Made by a program: the position numbers and the translations under genes. A stretch of 64,000 nt of DNA from Enterovibrio sp. JCM 19048 (GTDB taxonomy: Bacteria > Pseudomonadota > Gammaproteobacteria > Enterobacterales > Vibrionaceae), in assembly GCA_001310415.1 (NCBI GenBank), contig BAXE01000016.1:1-64000 (forward strand), read 5' to 3'. Within the stretch, counting starts at the first letter, position 1; each line of letters opens with the position of its first letter. Below the pieces are notes generated by a model. It did not search any database. It was not told the origin of the DNA and worked only from the letters and a program-made list of their open reading frames with translations. This document shows, piece by piece, positions 20,870 to 32,801 of this stretch.

Positions 20870-22118
20870 TTATGCATCCAGCTCTTCAGCCGGAATGTGC
20901 AACGATTCCAACGTGACCAGAGAGGCAATGTCACTGAACATGTCTTGCCCTTCCAGGTAGCGCCTTAATAAATCCAGCAGCATGGTAGCGGCATAACAGC
21001 GCAGGTCATTTAAACTCTGGTTGCGGCGCGGCTTTACAATAATGCCCCAATCACCGACTGCAGTAGAAAGTCCAAGGGAGACTCGTCCGGCATCCAAATC
21101 GCCACAAGCCAAGCCAATGCCAGCGCCTGAATTTTCACGGGCAGCCGTCGCCATTGCCAACACAGAAGCAAGCGGGTTGTAGTCCCCTTCTGCATTCAGC
21201 GCTGACTCACTCAGCACCCATGCTTGCAGCAGCGCATCCCGGGTGTCGTCATCTTCGCTTAGCCAGTTGGCAAGGTACCCTCCGGAGAATTTTTCGGCCA
21301 ATGCAGCGTGACACCGTGATGGCGAAGAAGACTGCCAACGTTTGCCAGCATTGGCATACCGTCACCAACGATACGATCCCCCAGAATATTGCGCACAGCC
21401 TCTGTTACCAGTGAGATCTCTGAGTGCTGTTTTGGCGAAAATACTTTCAGTTCGATAAAAGGCAGTGCAGATCGGTAACCGAGTTCAAACCCTTCGGGCA
21501 TTGACAGTGACGCGAGCTTGTCGTTTAGCAGGGATTCGGAGAAACCAAATGTATAAAGACGCTGAACTTCGCGTTTTTGGCTGTTCGGATAGCGGGACTG
21601 AAGTCTCGGCAGAATTTCATTGTCGAACATCTGCTTGAACTCTGACGGCACGCCCGGGGTAAAAAAGAACAGACATTCATTCAAAAACGCGGCAAAGCCG
21701 CAGGCACTGCCAACCGGGTTATCAATAAGCTCAGCCCCTTCCGGCAGCATCGCTTGTTTGATGTTGCTTTTCGGCATGGTTTTACCGTTGCGTTCAAAAC
21801 GGTTTTTCAGCTCTGTCAGCCAATGATTGTTAAGCTCCAGGTCAACGTCCATCGCCATTGCCATGGCTTCCGTGGTCAGATCATCGGTTGTCGGACCCAG
21901 CCCCCCATTGACGATCACCACATCAGAAACCTGACTGCATCGAACCAACTCAATCGCGATATCGTCCAGTGAGTCTCCAACCGTGATGCGACGGTGAAGG
22001 GCAAAACCTTCTTCAAAACAACGTGATGACAGCCAGGCAGCATTGGTATCGGTGATATCACATGAAGCACTTCTTCGCCAGTGCTCAACATTGCGACGCG
22101 CAGTTTGCTTTGTTCCAC
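20870..22118 (-). CDS. yfaY: CinA-like protein YfaY, degenerate deamidase domain (two breaks)
   Basis: Two-domain protein. The N-terminal molybdopterin-binding-like domain (RVAMLSTGEEVLHG, VIVNGGLGPTTDDL, NPVGSACGFA, FFTPGVPSEF) is followed by a C-terminal domain homologous to NMN amidohydrolase. In true CinA/PncC the catalytic motif is AESCTGG; here it reads AEKFSGG, like the inactive E. coli YfaY, so no deamidase activity is expected. Breaks near 21304 (CTGGCA read CTGCA) and 22060 (CATGGT read CATGT) are repaired by one base each, giving 416 residues. I choose the GTG start with AAGGAG 6 bases upstream. Confidence 0.87.
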
Positions 22119-22267
22119 CGATATCTCCTTGTTTTTCATGGACTAGCTATAAAGTATACACCTTGCCACGTTCAATACAGCGATGATCATCACCACCGTA
22201 TCAATAAGCGCGTGCCAGTACAAAATTTCCCTTTCGTCAGCCTTCCACCCCAGACGTACAACCTAAG

Positions 22268-22285
22268 TGTAATCATTAATTTACA
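22268..22285. promoter_or_regulatory. TyrR box upstream of tyrP
   Basis: TGTAAT-N6-TTTACA matches the TyrR consensus TGTAAA-N6-TTTACA with one mismatch. A weaker half site CGTAAA follows at 22289. The box centres about 55 bases upstream of the candidate -10, a position suited to activation or repression by TyrR with an aromatic amino acid. Confidence 0.65.
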
Positions 22286-22307
22286 CACGTAAATTTATCA
22301 CTCCATA

Positions 22308-22335
22308 TTCCACACAATGGCCTTTTATATATAAT
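22308..22335 (+). promoter_or_regulatory. candidate tyrP promoter
   Basis: A perfect TATAAT (22330-22335) lies 16 bases after TTCCAC, a weak -35 (3 of 6). A weak -35 is usual for promoters that need an activator. Confidence 0.5.
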
Positions 22336-22403
22336 GCGCACTTACCCAGTGGCGCACGGAAGAAACAGCCACTGTAAAAATATAATTACAGAGAAGACGA
22401 TTT

Positions 22404-23587
22404 ATGCGCAGTAAAGTGTTTGGAAGCACCCTGATTATCGCCGGAACAACCATTGGTGCCGGTATGCTGGCTCTCCCGCTCGCTTCATCGGGTATTGGCT
22501 TTGTGCCATCCGTTGCCCTGATGCTCGCGATGTGGATGTTGATGAGTTATACCGCGCTGCTGATGTTGGAAGTCCACCAGCATGCTCCGCAATCAGCAAC
22601 ACTAGGCAGCCTTGCCGATCAGTTTTTGGGTAAGAAAGGCCGTTACCTAGCGATCGCGGCTACCCTCTTTCTGCTGTACGCCCTTTGCGCGGCTTACATC
22701 GCCGGCGGCGGTAGTCAGTTCCATAGCAAATTGGCATCCCTGTCTTTGCCTTCTCTGCCAACACAAACAGGTACCCTGCTGTTCACCGCGCTGGTGGCAG
22801 GCGCTGTCATGCTGGTACCAGCAAGGTCGATGTCATTAACCGCGTGCTGTTTATCACCAAAATCGTCCTGCTTGGCCTTTCGCTGATGTTTCTCTTACCG
22901 CAAGGCGATCAGGTGAATTTACTTTCCATGCCACTTGAGAAAGGCCTGCTGGTTTCTGCTATCCCGGTGATGTTTACCTCATTCGGTTTCCACGGCAGCA
23001 TCCCTTCCGTGGTTGCCTACACCGGCCTCAATATCCGCGCACTGCGGAAGATTATGCTGATTGGCTCGGCACTGCCGCTCATCATATATGTCCTATGGCA
23101 AGCCGCGAGCTTTGGTATTCTGGGGCAGGGGCAGCTGTCTGAAAACAATGAACTGGGCATGTTCTTAGGTGCGATTGGCGCAACAGTCAATTCGCAAAAA
23201 CTCACTCAGGCTATTTCCCTGTTTGCTGATTTGGCGCTGGCTACTTCGTTTTTGGGTGTGAGCCTTGGCTTGTTTGATTTTCTAGCCGATTTGCTCAAGC
23301 GTCCAGCCAATGCAAAAGGCCGGATCCAGACCGGGATGATCACCTTCCTCCCACCACTGGTTATTGCACTCTACTACCCACAAGGGTTTGTTGCCGCGCT
23401 CGGCTATGCGGCCATTGCACTGGTCGTCCTCGCGATTCTGCTTCCTGTGCTGATGGCACACAAAGTGCGCAAACTGGGGTTAAATCGAGAGCGATATCAA
23501 GTTTTTGGTGGAAATATCACCCTTTCCATTGCTATTATTAGCGGCCTCGTTGTGATTGTTTCACAATTGGCACACGGTATTGGTTAA
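22404..23587 (+). CDS. tyrP: tyrosine-type aromatic amino acid permease (one frameshift)
   Basis: Proton symporter of the HAAAP family (TyrP/Mtr) with about 11 membrane segments. The start FGSTLIIAGTTIGAGMLALP, the motif VMFTSFGFHGSIPSVVAY and LFADLALATSFLGVSLGLFD are characteristic and closer to TyrP than to Mtr. The frame breaks near 22815; restoring a G (CTGGTACC to CTGGGTACC) rejoins the two parts into 394 residues, against 403 in E. coli. A TyrR-box-like site in front supports an aromatic substrate. Tyrosine against tryptophan specificity is inferred. Confidence 0.9.
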
Positions 23588-23730
23588 AAACCATCCGTTT
23601 CGGTGTCGCATCAAGGACGTATCTCAAGCACCGATTAACTGACGTTATCATCAATTAAAAGAATTCTTTGCCAGACCCGTCCAGGTCATACTGCGACACG
23701 GTTTGGCATTTTATTGTTTGGGAGATATTT

Positions 23731-24618
23731 GTGCGCTTTCGCTCAACCTTGGCTGCCGCCACTCTACTTTGCGCCCAATCTGCGGCCGCATTCGATGCTT
23801 CGACGCTGAATTTTGAACAACAGGCTTACGACTACAACAGCAGCGTAAGTTACACGCAGTTGGGATTGAGCGACGAGGCATTGGAAAACAACGACGATAC
23901 GCTGGGCTTCAATGATTCTCCTGCACATCGCCTGCCACGCTACCTGACCACAGCACCAGAGAAAGACTGGGATTACCTGATGGGTCAAACCTACACCATT
24001 CTGGGTTTGAGTGTAGCCACTGTCGGTATGATGACCTTCCTGCCTGAAAGCGTGACCAACTGGACAGCAGAAGACCGTGACTTCTCCAACCTGACCAAAA
24101 AGTGGTGGGATAACGTGTCTGAAGGCCCGGTTTGGGACAAGGATGACCACTACCTGAACTATGTGATGCACCCATACTTTGGCGGTGTTTACTACACAGC
24201 TGCGCGTCACTCAGGTTTCAATGAATTTGAATCGTTTGTTTACTCATTCACCATGTCAACGTTCTTCTGGGAATACGGCGTGGAGTCGTTCGCAGAAGTG
24301 CCGTCAATTCAGGACATCATTGTGACGCCTTTGTTTGGTGCTGCAGTGGGTGAATGGATGTATCTGGCAGAAAAAGACATCGTTGCTAACGGTGGAGAAG
24401 TGTTGGGCTCAGAAACCATCGGTGATGTCAGCCTGTTCTTCCTGAACCCTGTTGGTCATATCCACCACTGGGTAACCGGTATTTGGCAAGGCGACACTGA
24501 AGTTCAGATGAGCTACGACCCATGGTTCAACAATGCCGATGCAGCGAAATTTGCAGCCGATGCCGGTGCAAACTACGACAACCAGTTCATTGGTATGCAG
24601 GTTAGCCTGAAGTTCTGA
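23731..24618 (+). CDS. DUF3943 family exported protein
   Basis: Protein of 295 residues with an N-terminal signal peptide (VRFRSTLAAATLLCAQSAAA, cleavage probably before FDAS). The central segment STFFWEYGVESFAEVPSIQD followed by an IVTPLFGAAVGEW stretch is typical of the uncharacterised DUF3943 family, whose members are predicted envelope proteins. I use the GTG start because GGGAG lies 7 bases upstream and a signal peptide begins directly; the ATG 63 bases earlier would bury it. The C-terminus IGMQVSLKF ends in Phe, as outer-membrane proteins often do. Function is unknown. Confidence 0.8.
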   Translation: MRFRSTLAAATLLCAQSAAAFDASTLNFEQQAYDYNSSVSYTQLGLSDEALENNDDTLGFNDSPAHRLPRYLTTAPEKDWDYLMGQTYTILGLSVATVGMMTFLPESVTNWTAEDRDFSNLTKKWWDNVSEGPVWDKDDHYLNYVMHPYFGGVYYTAARHSGFNEFESFVYSFTMSTFFWEYGVESFAEVPSIQDIIVTPLFGAAVGEWMYLAEKDIVANGGEVLGSETIGDVSLFFLNPVGHIHHWVTGIWQGDTEVQMSYDPWFNNADAAKFAADAGANYDNQFIGMQVSLKF

Positions 24619-24635
24619 TCTGCCAAACTGACACG

Positions 24636-24664
24636 AAAAAGCCAGCACGCATGCTGGCTTTTTT
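24636..24664. terminator. bidirectional terminator DUF3943 gene / TSUP gene
   Basis: AAAAAGCCAGCA paired with TGCTGGCTTTTTT around a CGCA loop; a perfect 7-bp GC-rich core between convergent genes. Confidence 0.93.
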
Positions 24665-24691
24665 ACATCTAACGTTTGGACTCGCGGCTAT

Positions 24692-25414
24692 TTAGCTGAA
24701 GCCTCGCAGGAAGGTTGCCGCACCGGCAAAGGTACACAGTCCTAACAAACCCACTCTTACCCATTTCGCTTTAACGTGTTGCTGCAACCTGAATGCTACC
24801 CAGGAACAGATAATCACGGGCAACAAGGCGTACATACTGACCTTGGCATGCCACAACGTGAAATACCCTGCCATCCACTGTACACCGAGTGAAATGGCGC
24901 AGCTGAAGATGAAGTATCCCGCCAGATTTGCCCGCAGCCTGACCACATCCATTTTTTGTAAAACCAACGCCATTGGGGGACCGCCGATGCTGGTCGTCGT
25001 CCCCATAACCGCGGCAGCAAAGCCTGCCCAGAACATATTTTTATTGGTCGGTTCAACGGCCAGTTTGAAGACGCTGGCGACAACCGCCAGCAAAACAGCA
25101 AGACCCATGATGATTTCAAGGGCGTTCAGGGAAAGGTAAAAAAGGAGCGCACCGGCAACGACCGTTCCAGGAATACGGCCGACAAACGCCCAGCCGATCC
25201 CTTTCAGGGAGAGTTGGCGTCGGTATTGCCATGTATTTACCACCGCAAGCCCCAGCGTCACCATAGTGACTGAGCCTGGCACAAGGGAAGGCTCGATCAT
25301 CATGAGAAATGGCGCAGAGACAATCGCCAGTCCAAAACCAATCAAACTTTGCACGAACGCACCTGCGCTCAGCGCAACGATCACCAGTAAGAGCTCTTCC
25401 CCGCTCAGTGACAT
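24692..25414 (-). CDS. TSUP (TauE/SafE) family membrane permease
   Basis: Inner-membrane protein of 240 residues with about eight hydrophobic segments. The two repeats typical of the TauE/SafE sulfite exporter superfamily are recognisable (SLIGFGLAIVSAPFLMMIEP in the first, MGTTTSIGGPPMALVLQKMD in the second). Members move small organosulfur or carboxylate anions; the substrate here cannot be told. Its ATG directly follows the TAA of the upstream methyltransferase gene, so the two are co-translated. Confidence 0.85.
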   Translation of the reverse strand: MSLSGEELLLVIVALSAGAFVQSLIGFGLAIVSAPFLMMIEPSLVPGSVTMVTLGLAVVNTWQYRRQLSLKGIGWAFVGRIPGTVVAGALLFYLSLNALEIIMGLAVLLAVVASVFKLAVEPTNKNMFWAGFAAAVMGTTTSIGGPPMALVLQKMDVVRLRANLAGYFIFSCAISLGVQWMAGYFTLWHAKVSMYALLPVIICSWVAFRLQQHVKAKWVRVGLLGLCTFAGAATFLRGFS

Positions 25415-26633
25415 TTAGCCCTTCCTTGTGGCAGAAATCAGTATATTTCTCGGCGTCAGTTCCCTTGCGCAGAAAGTGGTCACTGCAGTCTCGAATCCGT
25501 GTTGTTGCAGATAAAGCGCCCTGTCGTACACCAGCCACATTTCCAGCGGTCGTCTGAACAGAGTTCGAACGGTTTCCATCCGTTCAACCATTAAAAAGCG
25601 GGATTCCCCCAACTGCTGGAATGCAGCGAAATCGGTGGCAGGATCCAGCGTCAAACCTTTTTGTTCCGCGGCCCAAAAACAGAATGCCTCAAAGCCTTCG
25701 TTTAACAAAGATTTTTGTACATTGGGGACAGGAAGATAATGCGCACCCGGGTTAATGCTGCGTTGCAACGCATCAAACCCCAAGCGGTAGCTGACCTCGA
25801 CAAAACGTTTGTTTTTTACCGTCTGCCCGGCTGTCACCGTTTCCTGCAAAGGGAGTTTCAAGTCGTGCTTGCTCAATACCAGTGACGACTGCTTGGCGAT
25901 TGACGACAAGGTTGGTATTGCCTGCCGTGAATGAGGTGATAACAGCAAGGAGATACGGTCACACTTTCCGCTTTTGCCGCCACAAAATGGCGCAGCAAGG
26001 TCACGTGTAAATCGCCACACGCATGCAATGCCACCGCGTGGTCACACTCATCCACCAGCTTTTTGCTTTCACTGGCAAAGGCATCGCCTTGCACAAAGCG
26101 CATAGGCAGCTTGTGTTTGGTCGCATACGCTTGCCCTTCAACACACAGTGCGTCCTGCCACTCAAGGCTTGTCACGTCTGCCTCACGGGTCACCGCAAGG
26201 ATACGCCCCAAATACCCTTTCCCCGCGCACCACTCCAGCCAGCGTTTGCCCGGCGAATAAGGAAGGGCGCGGTTAAAAGCAGAAATCTGCTCCCATTTGC
26301 GTCCGGGCACGCCGGTAGACCAATGCGAATCACAATCGAATTGCCCACCCTCGCTCTCAGTAACCTCGCACAAGGCCAATAATTCCCCGGCTTCCGGAAG
26401 CCATTGCGAAACCGCTTTGGCCAGCGCGACAGGTTGCGCCTTCCAGGCTTGCAGATCAGAAAGCGATTGGGCATCCAGCCAGTCACAAAGCCCCGGGTTG
26501 AGTCCCGCCATGGCAAATCAAGACAATCAAACGGCACGCCTTGCCAGTAATCACGGTACTGGGTTAACAGGGCATCCAGGGCTAGAAAATGTGCTTCGTG
26601 TGAAAGAGGGGACAACAAAAACTCCACCCGCAC
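25415..26633 (-). CDS. SAM-dependent methyltransferase, Cys-rich type (two breaks)
   Basis: Predicted class I methyltransferase of about 406 residues after correction. The SAM-binding region is WLEWCAGKGYLGRIL, followed by an acidic DALCVEGQ segment and then VALHACGDLHV and SPCCYHLI. HACGDL with SPCC is characteristic of a methyltransferase group also found fused to glutathione transferase domains in eukaryotes. The substrate is unknown. Frame breaks lie near 26512 and 25911 (AAA read AA). It is directly coupled to the downstream TSUP permease. Confidence 0.78.
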
Positions 26634-26750
26634 TGTTGCGGACTGACAGCAAAAATCAGCGCAATTATACCTCGATTTCAGTGGGAGATGCTTGGAATGA
26701 AGACGCTTTCAGCCTATCAACGGAAAGCGCCTGAATGACGAGGGAGAAGC

Positions 26751-28044
<1,294 letters not shown>

Positions 28045-28796
28045 ATGAATATCGCCTTAATTGCTGGCTTATGCGTCATCCTGCTCGGTTTGATTGTTGG
28101 TTACAACATCATGTCGCAGCAGCGCCAACGTGTAGAGTCAACAAAGCGCCAGGAAATGGCTAAATATATTGCAGTTATTGATGCCACCGAAGAGCTGATC
28201 GGTAACGCACATAATCTTCCGTATAGCGGAACCCTGTTGGTATGCCTGAACCAGAAAATTCTTGATGCGCTGAAAACCATGCATGAGATCGATAAATCCG
28301 ATCGCTCATTGCCTCAACGCATCGCCGATGTTCAAGCTCAGGTCGATCAAATCAAGCAAACTTACCAGAACAAAGAGTCCACTTCTTTCCGCGTGCCTGA
28401 CAGCGACCGCGAAGCCATTTCCATGCTCAAACTGGTAAAACGTCTTCGTGCCGTCATCAAGCTGAGCACACCAAAGGCCGTTTGCAAACCCAGGCATTTG
28501 TGGCTGAAAACGCGCGACTTGAACAGATGCAGATGAAGATCAACATCGAAAACGTGCTTAAGCGTGTTAACGACGCAAAAATCAAAAGGCCAGATGGGTA
28601 CTGCGCAACAACTGCTGAAAAAGCCCTGGATGTGGTAAGCAGCAAAAGCGACCCTTATTGCCAGTCGGTGAAAGATAACCTCGCCGCGATGCTGGATGAA
28701 GTTAATGCTATCCTGAATCAGGATAAGGTGCTGAAACCGAAAAATGATGAAAATAAAGAGCTGGATGAGCTCTTTGCCCCTAAGAAAAAGTGGTAA
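28045..28796 (+). CDS. membrane-anchored coiled-coil protein, unknown (breaks)
   Basis: I recognise no family. After correction the product is about 250 residues. It has one N-terminal membrane helix (IALIAGLCVILLGLIVGYNI) with no cleavage site, then a long charged helical region likely to form a coiled coil facing the cytoplasm, and a Lys/Asp-rich tail ending APKKKW. The frame breaks near 28461 (AAGGCT read AAGCT). Compensating shifts near 28587 and 28621 leave a 12-codon stretch out of frame; in the other frame it reads GQMGTAQQLLKKALDVV, a better helix. It has its own terminator. Confidence 0.75.
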
Positions 28797-28810
28797 CTCC
28801 CCTTCTTTCG

Positions 28811-28836
28811 AGAAAGCCCCGTCAGGGGCTTTTTTA
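28811..28836 (+). terminator. terminator after the unknown coiled-coil gene
   Basis: AAAGCCCC-GTCA-GGGGCTTTTTT, a strong stem followed by T6, 15 bases past the stop codon. Confidence 0.95.
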
Positions 28837-29189
28837 TTGCCCTGTTCCGGCCCAAACACATCATTTAGCCTTTCTTTGTGTGGAGCTTCGATGTATCGGA
28901 TATTCACAACGCCGCCCCCCTTCTATCCAACGACATTGTGACAATGGGATGAACCTCCTCCATCCGTTTTGATACCTTGCTTCCAAATTAATTTCCGCTT
29001 CGAATTATTTGTGCGCCAGATAACACTTTTTCGCTAAAGAAATCCGGTTGAAGTGCCGTTAAAGTCGATTAGTGTCACAATCCGCAGCCATTTCTTGGCT
29101 TTGTGAACCGATTTATTTTTATTCACGAATTTTATGCCGAGCGTCATTTTCGTCTTCCCATCGCAAGACTGTCGTAGAGAGAAAAAACA
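28837..29189 (+). other. upstream region of the chemoreceptor gene
   Basis: About 350 bp without a gene; AT-rich from 28980 to 29150. I looked for a sigma-28 promoter and found only a partial -35-like TTAAAG at 29058, without a matching -10. Confidence 0.5.
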
Positions 29190-31162
29190 ATGAAGTTGTC
29201 TATCGTACAGAGAACAGTGGCGGGTTTTGCCTTAATGTTTCTATTAATGGCAATACTTAGCAGTGTGAGTCTTTTCAACGCCCGTGTTCTACAGGGAAAA
29301 GTGGAGCAAATTACTGAACAATCCACGCCAATGGTCGTCGCATCAGGCGATCTGATCACTCAATTGATGCGCACCAACCTGCTGGTCAGTACGTTCAACG
29401 AGAATACGGCCTCAGATACCCAGATAGAATCGCAGTTCAGACAACAAAAACAACGCTTCTTCGACACGCTGGAGAACGCGCAACAAAACGCTTCCGGAAG
29501 CACAGAACGCCAGCAACTGGATCGTATTTATCAGGCTTCTAACCGCTATTTCGAACAGGCACAGGCTCTGCTCTCACTGAAAAAACAGGCTATCAATCTG
29601 GTTGAAGAACAAAATGCCCTGGAACTGAAATTCCTGCGTTTGGAAGACACCTACCAGTGGGCAGCGAATCTGCTACTGCAAAAAGCTTCGGTGAAGCGTT
29701 CGCTGCACAACCGTGCAGAGTTGATCACCAGCGGTATTGCCCGTGACCTGAAACTGCTACGCCGCGCCAATGACACCACAGATCTCGGTCAGCTGCGCAA
29801 CGCCCTGTCAAAAGACATCGAAATTGCATTCAAACGCCTGGAACTGATTTCGGTAGAAGATGACGTAAAAGCACGTTACTCCCGCAACCTGACAAAAGTG
29901 AAAGCCCTGACGCTGGATAACGGCGGTTTGCTGGATGTACTGGCGCGCCAACAAAACATTGATGCCCGCCTTGCGCAGCAAAGTCAGCAAACTGCACGCA
30001 TGATGGACGATATCCAGACGCAACTCGAAGGTTACGCAGGCTTTGCCCAGCAACTGGCTCGCACCAGCCGCGATGAAGCAGACGCTGCAGTCAGCCAGGC
30101 ATTTTTGTACGTCTTGGTCATGGCTTCGGTTGCCGCTGCTATCAGCCTTTGGGTTGGCTTTAAAACCACCCGCAGCATCCAAAAGCCACTGGCTTTGATC
30201 AATGATGTGCTGGACAAGATGACCCGTGGTGATATGCGCACCCGCGCCAACTACTCTGCGCAGGATGAGTTTGGCGAACTGAGCCGCTCGATTGATACCC
30301 TTGCCAATACCATGTCCCAGACTCTGGCGAAATTTGGCGATGGCGCCAAGCACCTGCTTGAAGAAGCAAGCCGTGCGGCCAATGTCAGTGACAGCGCCAT
30401 GACTCGTGTCGAAGACCAGAAATCACGTACCGATCAGGTAGCGGCTGCCATTTCTGAGATGGAAGTGAGCGCGAAAGAGATTGCCCGCTCTACAGAGTTG
30501 ACCGTGGCAGAAGTGGAAAACACCAATGATGCAGCCAACAGTGGCCGCGTCCAGGTATCGCGCAGCCGCCAGCTGACCGAACAGCTTTCAGGCAACATCG
30601 AAGAAGCGGTGAACAACACCCAGCAGTTGAACCAATACTCCAACAACATCGGCTCCATCCTGCACGTGATTCAGGATATCGCAGAGCAGACCAACCTGTT
30701 GGCGCTCAACGCAGCCATCGAAGCCGCACGCGCAGGTTCCCATGGCCGTGGCTTTGCCGTGGTTGCTGATGAAGTGCGAGCCCTGGCAACCCGTACCCAA
30801 CAATCGACCGAAGAAATCCAGCAGATGATCCACAACCTGCAGGGGAATGCGTCACGCATGGCCGAAACCATGGGCATCAGCCAAAAGCAGATGGAAGAGT
30901 GCCTGAACCAGACCCGCATGACCGATGAAACGCTGCAGGATATCGTGTCGCGTATGCGCTCAATCCATGAAATGGCCGTTCACGTTGCTCAGGCAACTGA
31001 AGAGCAAATCAAGGTCAGCCATGACGTTGCCGAACACATCAACGGCATCGCCACGTGGCGTATGAAGCTGAGAAAGATGCCCGTGCCTCTGCAGCCAGCA
31101 GCGAGTCACTGGCTGATCTGGCACAAGATCAACAGAACCTGATTGCCAACTTCCGCGTGTAA
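29190..31162 (+). CDS. methyl-accepting chemotaxis protein, large periplasmic sensor (one frameshift)
   Basis: Transmembrane chemoreceptor of 657 residues. It has TM1 (about 8-30), a periplasmic all-helical sensor of about 270 residues, TM2 (about 304-324), a HAMP domain (about 325-380) and a kinase-control domain with the hairpin tip [20 protein letters not shown] near residue 495. The sensor length is about twice that of Tar, resembling two-module helical sensors. The last 30 residues are out of frame; restoring a G near 31055 (ACGTGG to ACGGTGG) gives a tail ending LIANFRV. A solute-binding-protein gene follows after 10 bases, suggesting joint sensing. No C-terminal CheR-tethering pentapeptide is seen. 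Confidence 0.9.
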
Positions 31163-31172
31163 GGAGCAGACC

Positions 31173-32449
31173 ATGAAAAAAGTAACCCTCTTGCCACTAG
31201 CTGCCCTCACCCTTGCGGCATCAACGCTGGCAAACGCACAGTCAACACTGGTTATTGATTCCTGGCGCAGTGATGATGCGGTTTGGAATGAAAAATTATC
31301 CCAGCCTTCAACAAGCACTACCCGGACATCAAAGTGGAATATCGCTCTCCACCAGATTGGGATGCTTCAAAGTGGAACGGCGAGATGGAGAACCGTTTCG
31401 ACAAAGGCACTGCCGGTGATCTGATCGCCTGCCGCCCATTCGACGGTTCGCTGGCACTCTACCAACGTGGTTTGCTAAAAGAAGTGACCGAAATGGAAGG
31501 CATGGAAAACTTCCCAAGCTTTGCCCTCGCTCCTTGGCAAACAGATTCCGGCGCGACGACTTTCTGTTTACCCATGGCATCGGTGATCCACGGTTTCTTC
31601 TATAACAAAGACATCTTCAAAGAAGTCGGTGTCAATGAACCTGTTACCAATGCCGATTTCTACTGGGCGCTGGAAAAAGCCAAGCGCGCTGGTTACCTGC
31701 CACTCGCAATCGGTACCCGCGACAAGTGGGAAGCAGCAACCATGGGATTCCAGAACATTGGCCCGACGCACTGGAAAGGCGAAGACGGACGCGATGACCT
31801 ATTGACAGGTAAAGCACCTGTCACCAGTGAACCGTATCGCCGCACCTTCCAGGAGCTGGCAAAGTGGGCCAAATACATGGGGCAGGACTTCGACCAGCGC
31901 AGCTACAGCCACTCCATCGAAGCATTTGCTGACGGCAAAGCTGCCGTCTACCCGGCAGGTTCCTGGGACATCATGACGTTCAAAGGCAAGGTGAACATGG
32001 GTGTGTTCCCGCCACCGGTCGAGAAAAAAGGCGATGCCTGCTATTTCACCGACCACACCGATCTCGGCATGGGCATTTACTCCAAATCGAAGAACCCGGA
32101 AGCGGCCGAGCTGTTCCTGAAATGGATGACGACCGCTGAGTTTGCCGAGTTGCTGACCAACGAAATCTCCGGCTTTTTCTCGCTGTCTAACCACTTCTTC
32201 GATGTGAAAGATCCGATTGCGCAGGAAATGATGTCGTGGCGCGACAAGTGTGACTCGACCATCCGTAACTCTGCGCAGGTGCTTTCACGCGGCGAGCCAA
32301 ACTTCGAGCTGGAAATCTGGGAAACCACCACCAGTGTGATGTCCGGTCAGATGACACCGGCACAAGCCACCAGCCAACTCCAGAAAGGTCTGGATGCTTG
32401 GTATCAGCACAGCGTGACCGCAAGGAAGTCACACCTGAGCAGCCTGTGA
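31173..32449 (+). CDS. sugar-type ABC solute-binding protein without a transporter (one frameshift)
   Basis: Periplasmic binding protein of the extracellular solute-binding family 1 (maltose/sugar type), about 425 residues. A signal peptide ends at LANA-QST. RPFDGSLALYQRGLLKEVTE, GFFYNKDIFKEVGV, SIEAFADGKAAVYPAGSWD and NPEAAELFLKWM are typical. A break near 31295 (A6 read A5) is repaired to NEKIIPAFNKHYPDIKVEYR. AAGGAG precedes the ATG. It lies 10 bases after a chemoreceptor gene and is followed by a terminator, with no permease or ATPase nearby. Presenting ligand to the receptor is therefore its likely role. The ligand is unknown, probably an oligosaccharide. Confidence 0.87.
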
Positions 32450-32482
32450 CTGCACTCCCCTGCTGCAATAACCTTTCCTTTA

Positions 32483-32510
32483 AACCCGGCCTGATGGCCG
32501 GGTTTTCTTT
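32483..32510 (+). terminator. terminator after the solute-binding protein
   Basis: AACCCGGCC-TGAT-GGCCGGGTT followed by TTCTTT. It closes the two-gene chemoreceptor unit. Confidence 0.93.
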
Positions 32511-32801
32511 ATCCGCCATTTGCTTTCTGTTTTACCTATGGAGAGCGGTTGTTCTCCGTTGCCCTGACTGTTATTGCCAGGGATTTAACCGGTTAACATT
32601 GTTACGGCGACACACCAAAAACCAACAGCTAAAACACCGGTTTGTTGCCGATTTAACCCACCAATAACCCTTAATTCCATATGGGAATATCATATTTAGA
32701 ATTCATCTAGATACCGCCACGTTCTGTTGATCTCATTCACGTTTCGCCCAAAACCACTCCCTATAATCAGCGGCGAATTCCACTTTTACTGTTGATGAAC
32801 T
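32511..32801 (+). other. upstream region of the DUF3100 operon
   Basis: No gene. It contains a perfect 12-bp palindrome TTAACCGGTTAA (32585-32596) and a second imperfect dyad around ATTCCATATGGGAAT (near 32677), either of which could be an operator. TATAAT at about 32762 is a possible -10 close to the first gene. Confidence 0.5.

Noticed and set aside
29058..29085. Sigma-28 flagellar promoter before the chemoreceptor
   Set aside because: Only a partial -35-like TTAAAG is present and no GCCGATAA-like -10 at the right spacing.
32398..32667. Alternative frame extending the solute-binding protein past its stop
   Set aside because: That frame runs through the terminator hairpin; the annotated stop ahead of the hairpin is more likely, though the last few residues are uncertain.
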